Positions 51,851-60,578 of a stretch of 64,000 nt of DNA are shown piece after piece. Origin of the DNA: Actinoplanes missouriensis 431 (lineage in GTDB: Bacteria; Actinomycetota; Actinomycetes; Mycobacteriales; Micromonosporaceae); contig NC_017093.1 of NCBI RefSeq assembly GCF_000284295.1, forward strand, positions 3,782,001 through 3,846,000, given 5' to 3'. The position numbers and the translations under genes were made by a program. The notes under the pieces are model-generated. The model was not told where the DNA came from. It made no database searches and worked only from the letters and a program-made list of their open reading frames with translations. Position 1 is the first letter of the stretch, and every line of letters starts with the position of its first letter.

Positions 51851-52987
51851 CCCGGCGTAGTTCTCGGCGAGGCCGGTCGCCCCGGCCTCGCTGTTCGCCA
51901 CCCACTTGAGCTGCGACAACTGCAGCTGGGCGTCGAACGGGTCGCCGGACGTGTGCAGCATCGTCGTCATCCACCAGGAGAAGTGCGTGCACCGCCAGAC
52001 CCGCCGCTGCGCGTCGTCGGAGTAGCTGTCGGCTTTTCGGGGGTCGCGGTTTTTGATTTTGTCGATCAGGGCCTTGCTGAGCAGTGCGACGTCGGCGATC
52101 GCCAGGTTGAGGCCCTTCGCGCCGGTCGGCGGGACGATGTGCGCGGCGTCGCCGGCCAGGAACAGGTTGCCCTGCCGCATCGGGGTCTGCACGTAACTGC
52201 GCATCGGCAGCACGCTCTTGTCGGTGATCGGGCCGGGGGTGAGCTTCCAGCCGTTCTGGCCGTGGCCGAGGCGGGTGGCGAGCGCCTCCCAGATCCGGTC
52301 GTCGGACCACGACTGCGGGTCGGTGCCGTTCGGGACCTGCAGGTAGAGCCGGCTCACCGTGGCGGAGCGCATCGAGTGCAGGGCGAAGCCGTCCGGGTGC
52401 CAGGCGTAGATCAGCTCGTCGGTGGAGGGCGCCACGTCGGCGAGGATCCCGAGCCAGGAGTACGGGTAGATCTTCTCGTACTTCTCCGCCGCCGCCACGG
52501 CGTTCCGGCTCGGGCCGAAGGAGCCGTCACAGCCGGCGATGGCGTCGGCATCCAGCCGATGGCTCTGCCCCGATGCGTCGGTGAAGGTCACGTGATCGTC
52601 GTGGACCGCCACGTCGGAGACCTCGTAGTGGATCTCCTGGCCGCCGGCTCGGCGGGCCGCGATCAGGTCCTTCTGGACCTCGGTCTGACCGTAGACCCAC
52701 ACGCTGCGCCCGGCCAGGTTCACGAAGTCCAGGTGGTGCCGCTCGCCCGGCCACTGCAGGTAGATCCCGCGGTGGTGGTCGCCCTCGGTGCGGATCCGGT
52801 CCCCGAGCCCGGCCTTCTCAAGCAGCTCGACGCTGGAGTGTTCCAGGATGCCGGCGCGGATCCGGGCCGCGACGTACTCCTCGGAGCGGGTCTCGAGGAC
52901 CACCGATGCGACCCCGCCCTGGGCGAGGAGGTGGGAAAGAAGCAGGCCGGCCGGGCCGGCGCCGATGATGGCGACCTGGGTACGCAT
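51833..52987 (-). CDS. pobA: 4-hydroxybenzoate 3-monooxygenase
   Basis: A 384-residue FAD/NADPH aromatic hydroxylase (about 394 usual) converting 4-hydroxybenzoate to protocatechuate. The FAD-binding GxGxxG is IIGAGPAGLLLSHLL, the conserved DG motif GCDGSFGPSR, and the FAD-ribityl motif LAGDAAHIVPPTGAKGLNLA. Conserved HPDGFALHSMRS matches PobA. Its product feeds pcaHG, which is transcribed divergently from beyond the regulator. An IclR-type operator lies 46-60 bases upstream of its start, at the 3' end of the pobR gene. Confidence 0.95.
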   Translation of the reverse strand: MRTQVAIIGAGPAGLLLSHLLAQGGVASVVLETRSEEYVAARIRAGILEHSSVELLEKAGLGDRIRTEGDHHRGIYLQWPGERHHLDFVNLAGRSVWVYGQTEVQKDLIAARRAGGQEIHYEVSDVAVHDDHVTFTDASGQSHRLDADAIAGCDGSFGPSRNAVAAAEKYEKIYPYSWLGILADVAPSTDELIYAWHPDGFALHSMRSATVSRLYLQVPNGTDPQSWSDDRIWEALATRLGHGQNGWKLTPGPITDKSVLPMRSYVQTPMRQGNLFLAGDAAHIVPPTGAKGLNLAIADVALLSKALIDKIKNRDPRKADSYSDDAQRRVWRCTHFSWWMTTMLHTSGDPFDAQLQLSQLKWVANSEAGATGLAENYAGLPIGY

Positions 52988-53028
52988 GCCCCTCAGAGTT
53001 CGGCACCCGGCGGCCGCCGGGCAAGGCC

Positions 53029-53784
53029 CTATTTCCACTGAACGGAAGAAGACCCCGCAAGGGTACGGCCGATGCCGTGCGCCGCGACCTGCAGAGCCGA
53101 CACCAGCCGGGGCAGTTGGCGGCGCAGATCCGGGACGACCATGCCGAGCGCGGCCACCACCGCGTCGCCGTTGCGCACCGGCACGGCCACTGAGCAGGCG
53201 CCGAGGCTCATCTCCTCGCCGGTCGTCGCGTAGCCCTCGGCGCGCACCCGTTTCAGCTGCTCCAGCAGGCGGGCCGGCTGGGTGATCGTGTACGCCGTGA
53301 TCCTGGTCAGTTTCGTGAGGGCCTCGGTGCGGATCTCCTCCGGGGCATGGGCGAGCAGCACCTTGCCGACCCCTGTCGCGTGCATCGGCAGCCGCGACCC
53401 GACCCGGCTGACCACCGGCACCGACACATGCCCGGCGAGCCGCTCCACGTACAGCACCTCCAAGCCGTCCCGCACCGCGAGATGCACCGTGGCGAGCGTC
53501 GTCCCGTACAAATCGTGCAAAAATGGGGAAGCCGCCTGGCGCAGGCCGCTCTGCACCGGCGCGAGCAGCCCGAGCTGCCAGATCCGGCGCCCGATGACGT
53601 AGTCGCCGTTCGGCTCGCGGGCCAGCGCGCCCCACCGGTGCAGCTCGCCGACCAGGCGATGTGCGGTCGCCAGGGGGAGCTCGGCACGGCGGGCGAGATC
53701 GGTCAGCGACAGGGCCCGATGCTCCCCGTCGAAAGCGCCCAGAACGGCCAGGGCACGCGATGTCACGGTGGCCCCCATCACCAC
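53029..53784 (-). CDS. pobR: IclR-family regulator of the pob/pca genes
   Basis: A 251-residue regulator. The N-terminal winged HTH is TSRALAVLGAFDGEHRALSL, then LARRAELPLATAHRLVGELH; the effector domain ends with the IclR signature GEEMSLGACSVAVPVRNGDA. PobR/PcaR/PcaU proteins activate or repress aromatic catabolism. It sits between pobA (same strand, downstream) and the divergent pcaHGB-DC operon, flanked by two near-identical palindromes. The symbol pobR is assigned by context; it could equally be called pcaR. Confidence 0.85.
   Translation of the reverse strand: MVMGATVTSRALAVLGAFDGEHRALSLTDLARRAELPLATAHRLVGELHRWGALAREPNGDYVIGRRIWQLGLLAPVQSGLRQAASPFLHDLYGTTLATVHLAVRDGLEVLYVERLAGHVSVPVVSRVGSRLPMHATGVGKVLLAHAPEEIRTEALTKLTRITAYTITQPARLLEQLKRVRAEGYATTGEEMSLGACSVAVPVRNGDAVVAALGMVVPDLRRQLPRLVSALQVAAHGIGRTLAGSSSVQWK
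53033..53047. promoter_or_regulatory. IclR-type operator, pobA side
   Basis: The palindrome TTCC-ACTGAAC-GGAA is part of TTCCACTGAACGGAAGAA and matches the site in front of the pca operon at 14 of 18 positions, with the half-sites identical. It lies upstream of pobA and inside the last codons of the regulator gene. Confidence 0.7.
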
Positions 53785-53787
53785 CCC

Positions 53788-53804
53788 CTTCCGTTGAATG
53801 GAAG
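53788..53804. promoter_or_regulatory. IclR-type operator, pca side
   Basis: CTTCC-GTTGAAT-GGAAG palindrome within TTCCGTTGAATGGAAGAA, just upstream of the regulator start and 50 bases before pcaH. It shares the TTCC and GGAAGAA half-sites with the palindrome behind pobA. Confidence 0.75.
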
Positions 53805-53853
53805 AAGATTATCGCCGGATCGGCACCAGCCGCCTAGCGTCCGGAGCGTGAAC

Positions 53854-54603
53854 ATGGAGTCGTCACAAGCTGACATCAACCGGGAGATCGAGGCAGCGGC
53901 GCAGCAGCCGGGCGGACCGCAACCGAAGATCGACTATGCCCCGTACCGCAGCTCGATCCTGCGGCACCCGAAACAGCCGGCGCACCTGGTCGACCCGGAG
54001 TCGGTCGAGCTCTGGGCGCCCGCGTTCGGCCACCGTGACGTCGCGGTCGACGAGGCCGATCTGACCATCCAGCACGCCGGCACCCCGATCGGCGAGCGGA
54101 TCGTGGTGACCGGCCGGGTTCTCGACGGCGACGGGCGCCCGGTGGCGAACCAGCTCGTCGAGGTGTGGCAGGCGAACGCGGCGGGCCGGTACCGGCACCA
54201 GCGCGACCAGCACCCGGCGCCGCACGACCCGAACTTCACCGGGGTCGGCCGCTGCATCACCGGGCCGGACGGGTCGTACCGGTTCCAGACCATCAAGCCG
54301 GGGCCGTACCCGTGGCGTAACCACCTCAACGCCTGGCGGCCCGCGCACATCCACTTCTCGCTCTTCGGCCACGACTTCACCCAGCGGCTCGTGACCCAGA
54401 TGTACTTCCCGGGCGACCCGCTCTTCGCACTGGACCCGATCTACCAGTCGATCACCGATCCTAAAGCCCGCGAGCTGCTGGTCGCCGCGTACGACCACGA
54501 CGTCACCACCCCGGAGTGGAGCACCGGCTACCGCTGGGACATCGTCCTGACCGGCACCCACCGCACCCCGCTCGAGAGCGACACTGAGGAGCACGACGCA
54601 TGA
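53854..54603 (+). CDS. pcaH: Protocatechuate 3,4-dioxygenase beta subunit
   Basis: A 249-residue non-heme Fe(III) intradiol dioxygenase subunit, with iron ligands in the usual places: Tyr in GRYRHQRD, Tyr in GPYPWRN and the two His in RPAHIHFSLFG. Together with PcaG it cleaves protocatechuate to 3-carboxy-cis,cis-muconate. An ATG seven bases after GGAGC is preferred to a GTG six bases earlier. It opens the pca operon; its stop overlaps pcaG in ATGA. Confidence 0.95.
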   Translation: MESSQADINREIEAAAQQPGGPQPKIDYAPYRSSILRHPKQPAHLVDPESVELWAPAFGHRDVAVDEADLTIQHAGTPIGERIVVTGRVLDGDGRPVANQLVEVWQANAAGRYRHQRDQHPAPHDPNFTGVGRCITGPDGSYRFQTIKPGPYPWRNHLNAWRPAHIHFSLFGHDFTQRLVTQMYFPGDPLFALDPIYQSITDPKARELLVAAYDHDVTTPEWSTGYRWDIVLTGTHRTPLESDTEEHDA

Positions 54604-55163
54604 GCGCCGTTCCCGGACAGACCGTCGGCCCCTTCTTCCACCTGGGCCTGGAATATCCGCAGATGAACGAGCTGGTCCCGCCGGCCAGCCCGCGGGCGGT
54701 CCGCCTGCACGGCCGGGTCACCGACGGCGAGGGCAATCCGGTCCCGGACGCCGTGATCGAGATCTGGCAGGCCGACCCGCAGGGCGCCGTCCTGCGCACG
54801 CCGGGCTCGCTGCGCCGCGACGGCTGGACGTTCACCGGCTGGGGCCGCGCCGCCACCGACCCGGACGGCCACTACCAGTTCTTCACCCTGGAGCCGGGCG
54901 CGACCGAGCCGGATCGGGCCCCGTTCTTCGCGGTGACCGTCTTCGCCCGGGGTCTGCTCGACCGGCTCTTCACCCGCGCGTACCTGCCGGACCACCCGGA
55001 CCTGCTGGCCGGCGACGCGCTGCTGGAGTCGGTCGCCCCCGAGCGCCGCGCCACGCTGATCACCCGTCGCGAGCCCGGCGGCCTGGTCTTCGACATCCGC
55101 CTGCAGGGCGACGGCGAGACGGTGTTCCTGACCTACCCGCGTCTGCGTGACTCCTGGGCATGA
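54600..55163 (+). CDS. pcaG: Protocatechuate 3,4-dioxygenase alpha subunit
   Basis: A 187-residue partner subunit of the intradiol dioxygenase. It has the same beta-sandwich (VRLHGRVTDGEGNPVPDAVI, EIWQADPQGA) without the complete iron-ligand set, as is normal for the alpha chain, and a C-terminal contact region (GLVFDIRLQGDGET). The ATG overlaps the pcaH stop by four bases. Confidence 0.93.
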   Translation: MSAVPGQTVGPFFHLGLEYPQMNELVPPASPRAVRLHGRVTDGEGNPVPDAVIEIWQADPQGAVLRTPGSLRRDGWTFTGWGRAATDPDGHYQFFTLEPGATEPDRAPFFAVTVFARGLLDRLFTRAYLPDHPDLLAGDALLESVAPERRATLITRREPGGLVFDIRLQGDGETVFLTYPRLRDSWA

Positions 55164-56368
55164 GTCCGGTGAGTGACCTCCTCTGGCCGGGGGACCACCG
55201 GGCCGGCCGGATCTTCGACGACAGCGCGGTCCTCGAGGCGATGGTCCGGGTCGAGGCCGCCTGGCTGAGCGCGCTCGTGCTGCACGGGGTGGCCGACCCG
55301 GCGGCCCGCGACGACCTGACCGGGCTGATCGGCCCGGACGACGTCACGGCGGTGGCGCGCGACGCCGAGGCCGGCGGTAACCCGGTGATCCCGATGCTGA
55401 AGCTGCTCCGGGCCCGGCTCGGCGAGCGCAACCCGGTCGCCGCGCAGTGGCTGCACAAGGGGATGACCAGCCAGGACGTGCTCGACACCGGTCTGATGCT
55501 GTGCCTGCGGGACGCGCTCACCCGGATCCGCGCCGACCTGCGGGACCAGATCGCCGCGCTGGTCCGGCTGGCCGGTGAGCACCGGGCCACACCGATGGCG
55601 GGCCGCACGCTGACGCAGCACGCCGTTCCGATCACATTCGGCCTCAAGGCGGCCACCTGGCTGACCGGCGTGCTCGACGCGCGGGACCGCCTCGCGTCCG
55701 CCGCCGACCTGCCGCTGCAGATCGGCGGCGCGGCCGGCAGCCTCGCCGCGCCGGTGGCCCTGGCCGGATCGCCGGCCGTCGTCGCCGACCTGGTCGAGGC
55801 CACCGGGGACCTGCTCGGGCTGCGGGTCCGCGATCCCTGGCACACCGCGCGGGCGCCGTTCACGGCCGCCGCCGACACGATGGTGACCTGCACCGACGCG
55901 TGGGGGCGGATCGCCAACGACATCCTCGTGGCGGCCCGCCCGGAGATCCACGAACTCGCCGAGGGCGCGGTCGCCGGCCGCGGCGGCTCGTCGGCCATGC
56001 CGAACAAGCAGAACCCGGTGCTCTCCATCCTGGTACGCCGTGCCGCGCTGGTCGCGCCACTGCTCGCCGCCACCGTGCACGCCGGCGCGGCGGCCGCCGT
56101 CGACGAACGCCCGGACGGCGGCTGGCACGTCGAGTGGTCCGCGCTGCGCACGCTCGCCCGGCACACCGTCACGGCCGGCGCGCAGACCGCCGAACTGCTC
56201 GGCGGCCTGCGGGTGGAGACCGCGTGGATGACCGCGAACCTGACGGCGGCCCGGCCCGGGATCGACGCCGAGCAGCGGTCGATCGCGCCGGACGCCGCAC
56301 CGGACGAGCCCTACCGGGGCGCCACCGACCAGATCATCGACGCGGTCATCGCCCGCGCCAAGGAGTGA
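55160..56368 (+). CDS. pcaB: 3-carboxy-cis,cis-muconate cycloisomerase
   Basis: A 402-residue member of the fumarase/aspartase superfamily, lactonising 3-carboxy-muconate to gamma-carboxymuconolactone. The superfamily signature GSSAMPNKQNP is present and NPVIPMLKLL, TSQDVLDTGLMLCL precede it as expected. It overlaps the pcaG stop in ATGA and leads straight into the pcaD-pcaC fusion gene. Confidence 0.94.
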   Translation: MSPVSDLLWPGDHRAGRIFDDSAVLEAMVRVEAAWLSALVLHGVADPAARDDLTGLIGPDDVTAVARDAEAGGNPVIPMLKLLRARLGERNPVAAQWLHKGMTSQDVLDTGLMLCLRDALTRIRADLRDQIAALVRLAGEHRATPMAGRTLTQHAVPITFGLKAATWLTGVLDARDRLASAADLPLQIGGAAGSLAAPVALAGSPAVVADLVEATGDLLGLRVRDPWHTARAPFTAAADTMVTCTDAWGRIANDILVAARPEIHELAEGAVAGRGGSSAMPNKQNPVLSILVRRAALVAPLLAATVHAGAAAAVDERPDGGWHVEWSALRTLARHTVTAGAQTAELLGGLRVETAWMTANLTAARPGIDAEQRSIAPDAAPDEPYRGATDQIIDAVIARAKE

Positions 56369-56370
56369 GC

Positions 56371-57489
56371 ATGCTGAGCGCCACCGTTTTCGCCGAGGCG
56401 CCGGACCGGCCGTTGTTGCTGCTGGGCCCGTCCGTGGGCACCAGCGTCGAGGCGTTGTGGCGGCAGTGCGCGACCCGGCTCTACGGCCGTTACCACGTGG
56501 TCGGCTTCGACCTGCCCGGACACGGCGGCAGCGCTGCTGCGCCCGGACCGTTCACGGTCGCGGACCTGGCCCGGTCGGTGCTCGACCTGGCCGACCGGAT
56601 GCGGCCGGACAGTTCTTTCCTGTACGCCGGTGACTCCCTCGGCGCCGCGATCGGCCTGCAGCTGCTGCTCGATCATCCGGGACGGGTGAGTGCCGCCGCG
56701 CTGCTCTGCACGGCCGCCCGGATCGGCACCGCGGAGATGTGGCACGAGCGGGCGGAACTGGTCCGGTCCGAGGGCACCGCGGCGGTCGTCGCCGGCTCGG
56801 CCGACCGCTGGTTCGCGCCGGGCTTCGCCGACCGCTCGCCGCAGGTCGCGGAGCCGCTGCTGGACGCGTTGCGGGCCGTGGACGACGCCAGTTACGCGTA
56901 CGCCTGCGAGGCCCTGGCCGGCTTCGACGTGCGGGACCGGCTCGCCGAGATCGCCGCGCCGGTGCTCGCCGTCGCCGGCGCCGCCGACAAGCCGACACCG
57001 CCGGACGACCTCGCGCTGATCGCCGACGGCGTGGTGCACGGCCGCCTGGTGGTCCTCGACGGCGTCGCCCACCTCGCGCCGGCCGAGTCACCGGAGGTCG
57101 TGGCGTTCCTGCTGGACCAGCACTTCGACCCGGAACGCTCGGCCGGGATCGCGGTGCGGCGCGAGGTGCTCGGGCCGGAACACGTGGACCGGGCGACGGC
57201 GGGGACGACCGCGTTCACCCGCGACTTCCAGGACCTGATCACCCGGTACGCCTGGGGCGAGATCTGGACCCGTGCGGGCCTGGCCCGCCGTGATCGTTCG
57301 CTGATCACGTTGACTGCGCTGATCGCCCTCGGTCATCACGAGGAGCTGGCGATGCACGTGCGGGCGGCGCGGACGAACGGTCTGTCGGTGGAGGAGATCA
57401 AAGAGGTGATCCTGCAGACGGCGATCTACTGCGGGGTGCCGGCGGCGAACACGGCGTTCCGGATAGCGCAGCGGGTCCTGGAGGAGTAG
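56371..57489 (+). CDS. pcaL: PcaD-PcaC fusion: enol-lactone hydrolase and carboxymuconolactone decarboxylase
   Basis: A 372-residue fusion. Residues 1-250 are an alpha/beta hydrolase (GFDLPGHGGSAAAP, nucleophile YAGDSLGAAIGLQ, histidine DGVAHLAPAE), matching PcaD. Residues 255-372 are a carboxymuconolactone decarboxylase (HHEELAMHVRAARTNGLSVE, then ILQTAIYCGVPAANTAFR). Such pcaL fusions are common in actinobacteria and yield beta-ketoadipate. AGGAG sits just before the ATG. The pathway would finish with pcaIJ and pcaF, which are not in the window. Confidence 0.93.
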   Translation: MLSATVFAEAPDRPLLLLGPSVGTSVEALWRQCATRLYGRYHVVGFDLPGHGGSAAAPGPFTVADLARSVLDLADRMRPDSSFLYAGDSLGAAIGLQLLLDHPGRVSAAALLCTAARIGTAEMWHERAELVRSEGTAAVVAGSADRWFAPGFADRSPQVAEPLLDALRAVDDASYAYACEALAGFDVRDRLAEIAAPVLAVAGAADKPTPPDDLALIADGVVHGRLVVLDGVAHLAPAESPEVVAFLLDQHFDPERSAGIAVRREVLGPEHVDRATAGTTAFTRDFQDLITRYAWGEIWTRAGLARRDRSLITLTALIALGHHEELAMHVRAARTNGLSVEEIKEVILQTAIYCGVPAANTAFRIAQRVLEE

Positions 57490-57845
57490 CGGATCGCTGC
57501 CTGCGCCGTCCTGCGCTCCGGTCGCCGGGGTCGCGTCCTGCGGTCCCCGGGTTCGCAGATCTTGGAAACGTCGAGGCCGGCTGGCGCTCAGCGCGGACAA
57601 ACCGGGCGCGCCACAGCACTGTTAGCCAGCCGGGCCAAACGAGCTGGTTAACAGTGCTGTCGCCGGTGTGCTCGGACAGCACGGAGCACCAGCCGGACCA
57701 GCCGGACCAGCTGGACCACAGTGTCGTCGCGCCGGCGGCTGCGTGCGCTGGCCGCCCGCGTGGATGTCAGCGGGGGACTGCGCTCCCGGCGTACCCGGTG
57801 ATATGTGTTGCTTTTGAGGTTGCATTTCTGTGCTTTCATCACCGG
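57490..57845. other. Intergenic region with a strong hairpin, no gene
   Basis: About 350 bases between pcaL and the SCO6745-like gene. The main feature is an 18-bp hairpin. The promoter of the next gene presumably lies in the AT-richer last 60 bases, but no consensus is clear. Confidence 0.5.
57613..57660. terminator. Long hairpin after the pca operon
   Basis: Inverted repeat of two 18-base arms, ACAGCACTGTTAGCCAGC and GCTGGTTAACAGTGCTGT, with one G-T mismatch and a 12-base loop, 124 bases after the pcaL stop. It lacks a T-tract, so it may be a factor-dependent terminator, an mRNA stabiliser or an operator. Confidence 0.6.
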
Positions 57846-58724
57846 ATGACTGGTAGCACGGCCGACGGGCTTGCCCGGCAACTGTGGCGGATCGTGGAAC
57901 CGTTGCACGCGATCCTCTACTACGCCCCCGAGGTCAGTGAGGAGGCGGCGAAGCTCGGGTACGACGTCGAGACCCGCTGGCCCAGCTACTTCGCGTGGCG
58001 GGCGGCACCGCTCGGCGCGGCCGGGCCGGTGGCGGTGTCGTCGGCGTTCTACAGCTTCAGTCCCGCGCTCGTGTCCCGTTTCATCCCCGCGGCGTGGCAG
58101 GTCAGCGACCCGGCCACCGTGCTGGAGCGCCGTCTCGTCGCGGTCGACCGGGCGCTGCGCGGGCTGCTCGGCGACACCGCGGTGGGCAGTCCGGAGGTGG
58201 CCGAGGCGGCGCGGCTCGCGCGGCGGGCCGCGCAGTCCGCGACCACGGCGGGCCGTCCGCTGGCGGCCGCGAACGCCGATCTGCCCTGGGCCGCGGAGCC
58301 GCACCTCGTCCTGTGGCAGGCCGCCACGATTCTGCGGGAGCATCGCGGTGACGGGCACGTGGCGGCGGCGCTGGTGTCCGGGTTCGACCCGTGTGAGCTG
58401 CTGGTGTCGTTCGCCGCGGTGGGGGCGGCTCCGGAGTCGGTGTTCGCGAGCCGGGGCTGGACGCCGGACGAGTGGGATGCGGCCCGGGGCCGGCTGGAGT
58501 CCCGTGGCTGGGTCCGGTCCGACGGCACGGCCACCGAGCGGGGTGTGCAGGCGCGGGGTGAGCTGGAGCAACGTACCAGTGAGCTGGCCGCCGGACCGTG
58601 GCAGGCGCTCGGCACCGAGGTGGGCCGGTTCGTGCAGCTCGCGGGACCGCTGGCCGGGCGGATCGCGGCGTCGGGGGTGCTGCCGCGGCAGAGCACGCTG
58701 GGGTTGAGCGCGGCGCGCCAGTGA
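57846..58724 (+). CDS. SCO6745-family protein
   Basis: A 292-residue helical protein with the family pattern RQLWRIVEPLHAILYYAPEV at the N-terminus and a C-terminal region like a winged helix (RGWTPDEWDAARGRLESRGW). Members of the family are common in actinobacteria and have no established function; a regulatory or DNA-binding role is inferred from the HTH-like part. The ATG is preferred over longer in-frame starts, whose extension is Pro/Cys-rich and non-coding. Confidence 0.7.
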   Translation: MTGSTADGLARQLWRIVEPLHAILYYAPEVSEEAAKLGYDVETRWPSYFAWRAAPLGAAGPVAVSSAFYSFSPALVSRFIPAAWQVSDPATVLERRLVAVDRALRGLLGDTAVGSPEVAEAARLARRAAQSATTAGRPLAAANADLPWAAEPHLVLWQAATILREHRGDGHVAAALVSGFDPCELLVSFAAVGAAPESVFASRGWTPDEWDAARGRLESRGWVRSDGTATERGVQARGELEQRTSELAAGPWQALGTEVGRFVQLAGPLAGRIAASGVLPRQSTLGLSAARQ

Positions 58725-58873
58725 CGGCCGGCAGGGGATGACGGGGAACGAGGTGGGGCGGCCTCGCTCCCCGTCGATGGAGTACACAGCACTGGCGTGG
58801 ACGGAGCCGTTGCCACGCGGGTGGGCTTTGCCTCCGTTTCCTGGGGATGATGTGTTGGGGGACGGGCGGAAGC

Positions 58874-58887
58874 TGGGAGCGCTCCCA
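58874..58887. promoter_or_regulatory. Orphan CebR-type operator
   Basis: The perfect 14-bp palindrome TGGGAGCGCTCCCA equals the CebR box that controls cellulose and cellobiose genes in Streptomyces. It lies between the convergent ends of an SCO6745 gene and an LPMO gene, 42 bases beyond the LPMO stop, so no gene starts from it in the expected direction. Confidence 0.75.
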
Positions 58888-58928
58888 TTAACGTCAATGT
58901 AACAAAGTTCGATGTCTTACGCGAGATG

Positions 58929-60032
58929 TCACGTGGTGGCGCTGCAGCTGACCGTCGGCGCGGACGGCGTCCCGGATCCGAGGAAACCGAAGCTGGTGCT
59001 CGCCCCCGCCGCCACGCTGCCGTTGTAGCTGACGTTCGTGGCGTTGACGGCGTTTCCGCTGGTCGTGAGCGTGGCGTTCCAGGCCTGCTGGATCGGGGGA
59101 GTGCCGCCGAAGGCCAGCGTCACGGTCCAGCTCTTGATCGCCGCGCTGCCGGCGGTCACCTTCACCTCGCCCTGGAATCCGCCCGACCACTGCGAGGTCA
59201 CGCCGTAGCTCGCGGAGCACGCCCCGGTGACCGGCGGCGTGGACACCGACGGTGAGACCGACGGCGACACGGACGGTGAGACCGAGGCCGAAGCGGAGGG
59301 TGACGCCGACGCGGAAGCGGACGGCGACGCCGACGGCTGGCTGCCGCCGAAATTGACGTCACTGCAGAAGTAGTACGACTGATCCAGGTGGCTGGCCTGC
59401 CAGATCGTGTAGACCATGGCGCGCCCGGACCGTCCCGACACGCTCACCGGGATGTCGATCTGAACCCCGTTCGACTGCTGGTGGGTCCAGTTCGCCGCCG
59501 GCGTGTTCGGCACCGTGGTGATCAGCTGAAGATCCGACCACTTCAGCGGAGTGGTCACCGGGTTGTAGCCCGGCTTCGTCACATAGACACGGATGTAGTC
59601 AGCGCCATGCCGGGCGCCGTCGAAGAGCTGCACCGTGAAGGAGTTGCCGATCGACGTGGCCTTCCAGTCACCGACCGTGTCCATCGCGTTGTACCGGCCA
59701 TTCTCCGTGTGACCGGCGCTGCACAGCTGGCCGTCCGGGATGGCGGTCTCGTGCTGACCGGCCACATTCTCCCGGAACAGTCCGTTCCAGTTCCACATCG
59801 CGTTCGGATTGGCCTGCCAGGCCTGCCAGCACATCGGATCCTCGGTCGCCATGGCCGGGTCCTGGAACTTCGAACCCCACCGCTCGTAGCAGCCGTAGTT
59901 GCGCGAGGCGGGACCGATCACGTTGCCGTGCGCCGCGGCCGGGTTGCCGGGGGCGATCAGCACGGCGAGAGCCGCGAGAAGGGCAGCGGCAAAAGCAGAG
60001 ATCAAGAGCTTGTTTCGTGCGGGTGAGGACAT
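58929..60032 (-). CDS. AA10 lytic polysaccharide monooxygenase with CBM2
   Basis: A 367-residue secreted copper enzyme for chitin or cellulose. The signal peptide ends in AAA, freeing the mature N-terminal His (HGNVIGPASRNYG) that forms the copper brace with a second His in CSAGHTENGRYN. The AA10 domain includes YNAMDTVGDWKA and MVYTIWQASHLDQSYYFCSD. A Ser/Pro-rich linker (SPSASASASPSA) leads to a family 2 carbohydrate-binding module (WSGGFQGEVKVTAGSAAIKS, then AWNATLTTSGNAVNATNVSY). A CebR-type palindrome follows its 3' end instead of preceding its start. Confidence 0.93.
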   Translation of the reverse strand: MSSPARNKLLISAFAAALLAALAVLIAPGNPAAAHGNVIGPASRNYGCYERWGSKFQDPAMATEDPMCWQAWQANPNAMWNWNGLFRENVAGQHETAIPDGQLCSAGHTENGRYNAMDTVGDWKATSIGNSFTVQLFDGARHGADYIRVYVTKPGYNPVTTPLKWSDLQLITTVPNTPAANWTHQQSNGVQIDIPVSVSGRSGRAMVYTIWQASHLDQSYYFCSDVNFGGSQPSASPSASASASPSASASVSPSVSPSVSPSVSTPPVTGACSASYGVTSQWSGGFQGEVKVTAGSAAIKSWTVTLAFGGTPPIQQAWNATLTTSGNAVNATNVSYNGSVAAGASTSFGFLGSGTPSAPTVSCSATT

Positions 60033-60057
60033 GTGCGCTCAGCACTCCGGAAGATCG

Positions 60058-60078
60058 GGCCGTCACACGGTGACGGCC
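60058..60078. promoter_or_regulatory. Perfect palindrome upstream of the LPMO gene
   Basis: GGCCGTCAC-ACG-GTGACGGCC, with 9-bp arms and a 3-base centre, begins 26 bases before the LPMO start on the minus strand. It could be an operator or a 5'-leader hairpin; it differs from the CebR box. Confidence 0.55.
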
Positions 60079-60188
60079 GACTGCGATGGATTCGCCGGGA
60101 GCTGCCCGTGCTCCCGTGACCGCGTGGCTCCGGCGGCTGCGCTGTGCTGCCCAGACTGGCTGAGTGATCGACCAAAGTCAATAAGTGC

Positions 60189-60578
60189 TCACGCGTACCC
60201 GATCGTCCAGTTCTCCCCGTCGCCGGTGCCGCTGCAATGGTCGTCCCCGGCCGCCTCGACACAGACCCGGAACAGGACCTTCCGGTTCTCCCCGAAGTCA
60301 TGATCGAAGGTGACCGTCACGCCGACCGTGTCGCGTCCCCGGTGCGTGCCGGACTGGAATGTGCCGTCGGCCCGGATGTACTTGTACTGCACGTAGGCGC
60401 GCCCGCCGTCCGCTGACTGCTTCGTGACATGGAAGGTGTCACCGGCCGACGCGAAGTGAGCTTCGGCGAGAACGTGACTGTTCTCGTCGTACACCCGGGC
60501 CAGCGCATCCAGACTCGACGCGGCAGGCGCGGCACCCAGGGTGAGAGTCGCCGTGATGGCGGCGATGGGAGCCAGCAT
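60189..60578 (-). CDS. Small secreted protein, 129 aa
   Basis: A secreted protein of 129 residues. A short signal peptide (MLAPIAAITATLTLGAAPAA) is followed by a small beta-rich domain (FHVTKQSADGGRAYVQYKYI, then GVTVTFDHDFGENRKVLFRV) with two cysteines near the end. I do not recognise it. It is on the same strand as the LPMO gene and upstream of it by 156 bases, so co-expression is possible. Confidence 0.6.
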   Translation of the reverse strand: MLAPIAAITATLTLGAAPAASSLDALARVYDENSHVLAEAHFASAGDTFHVTKQSADGGRAYVQYKYIRADGTFQSGTHRGRDTVGVTVTFDHDFGENRKVLFRVCVEAAGDDHCSGTGDGENWTIGYA

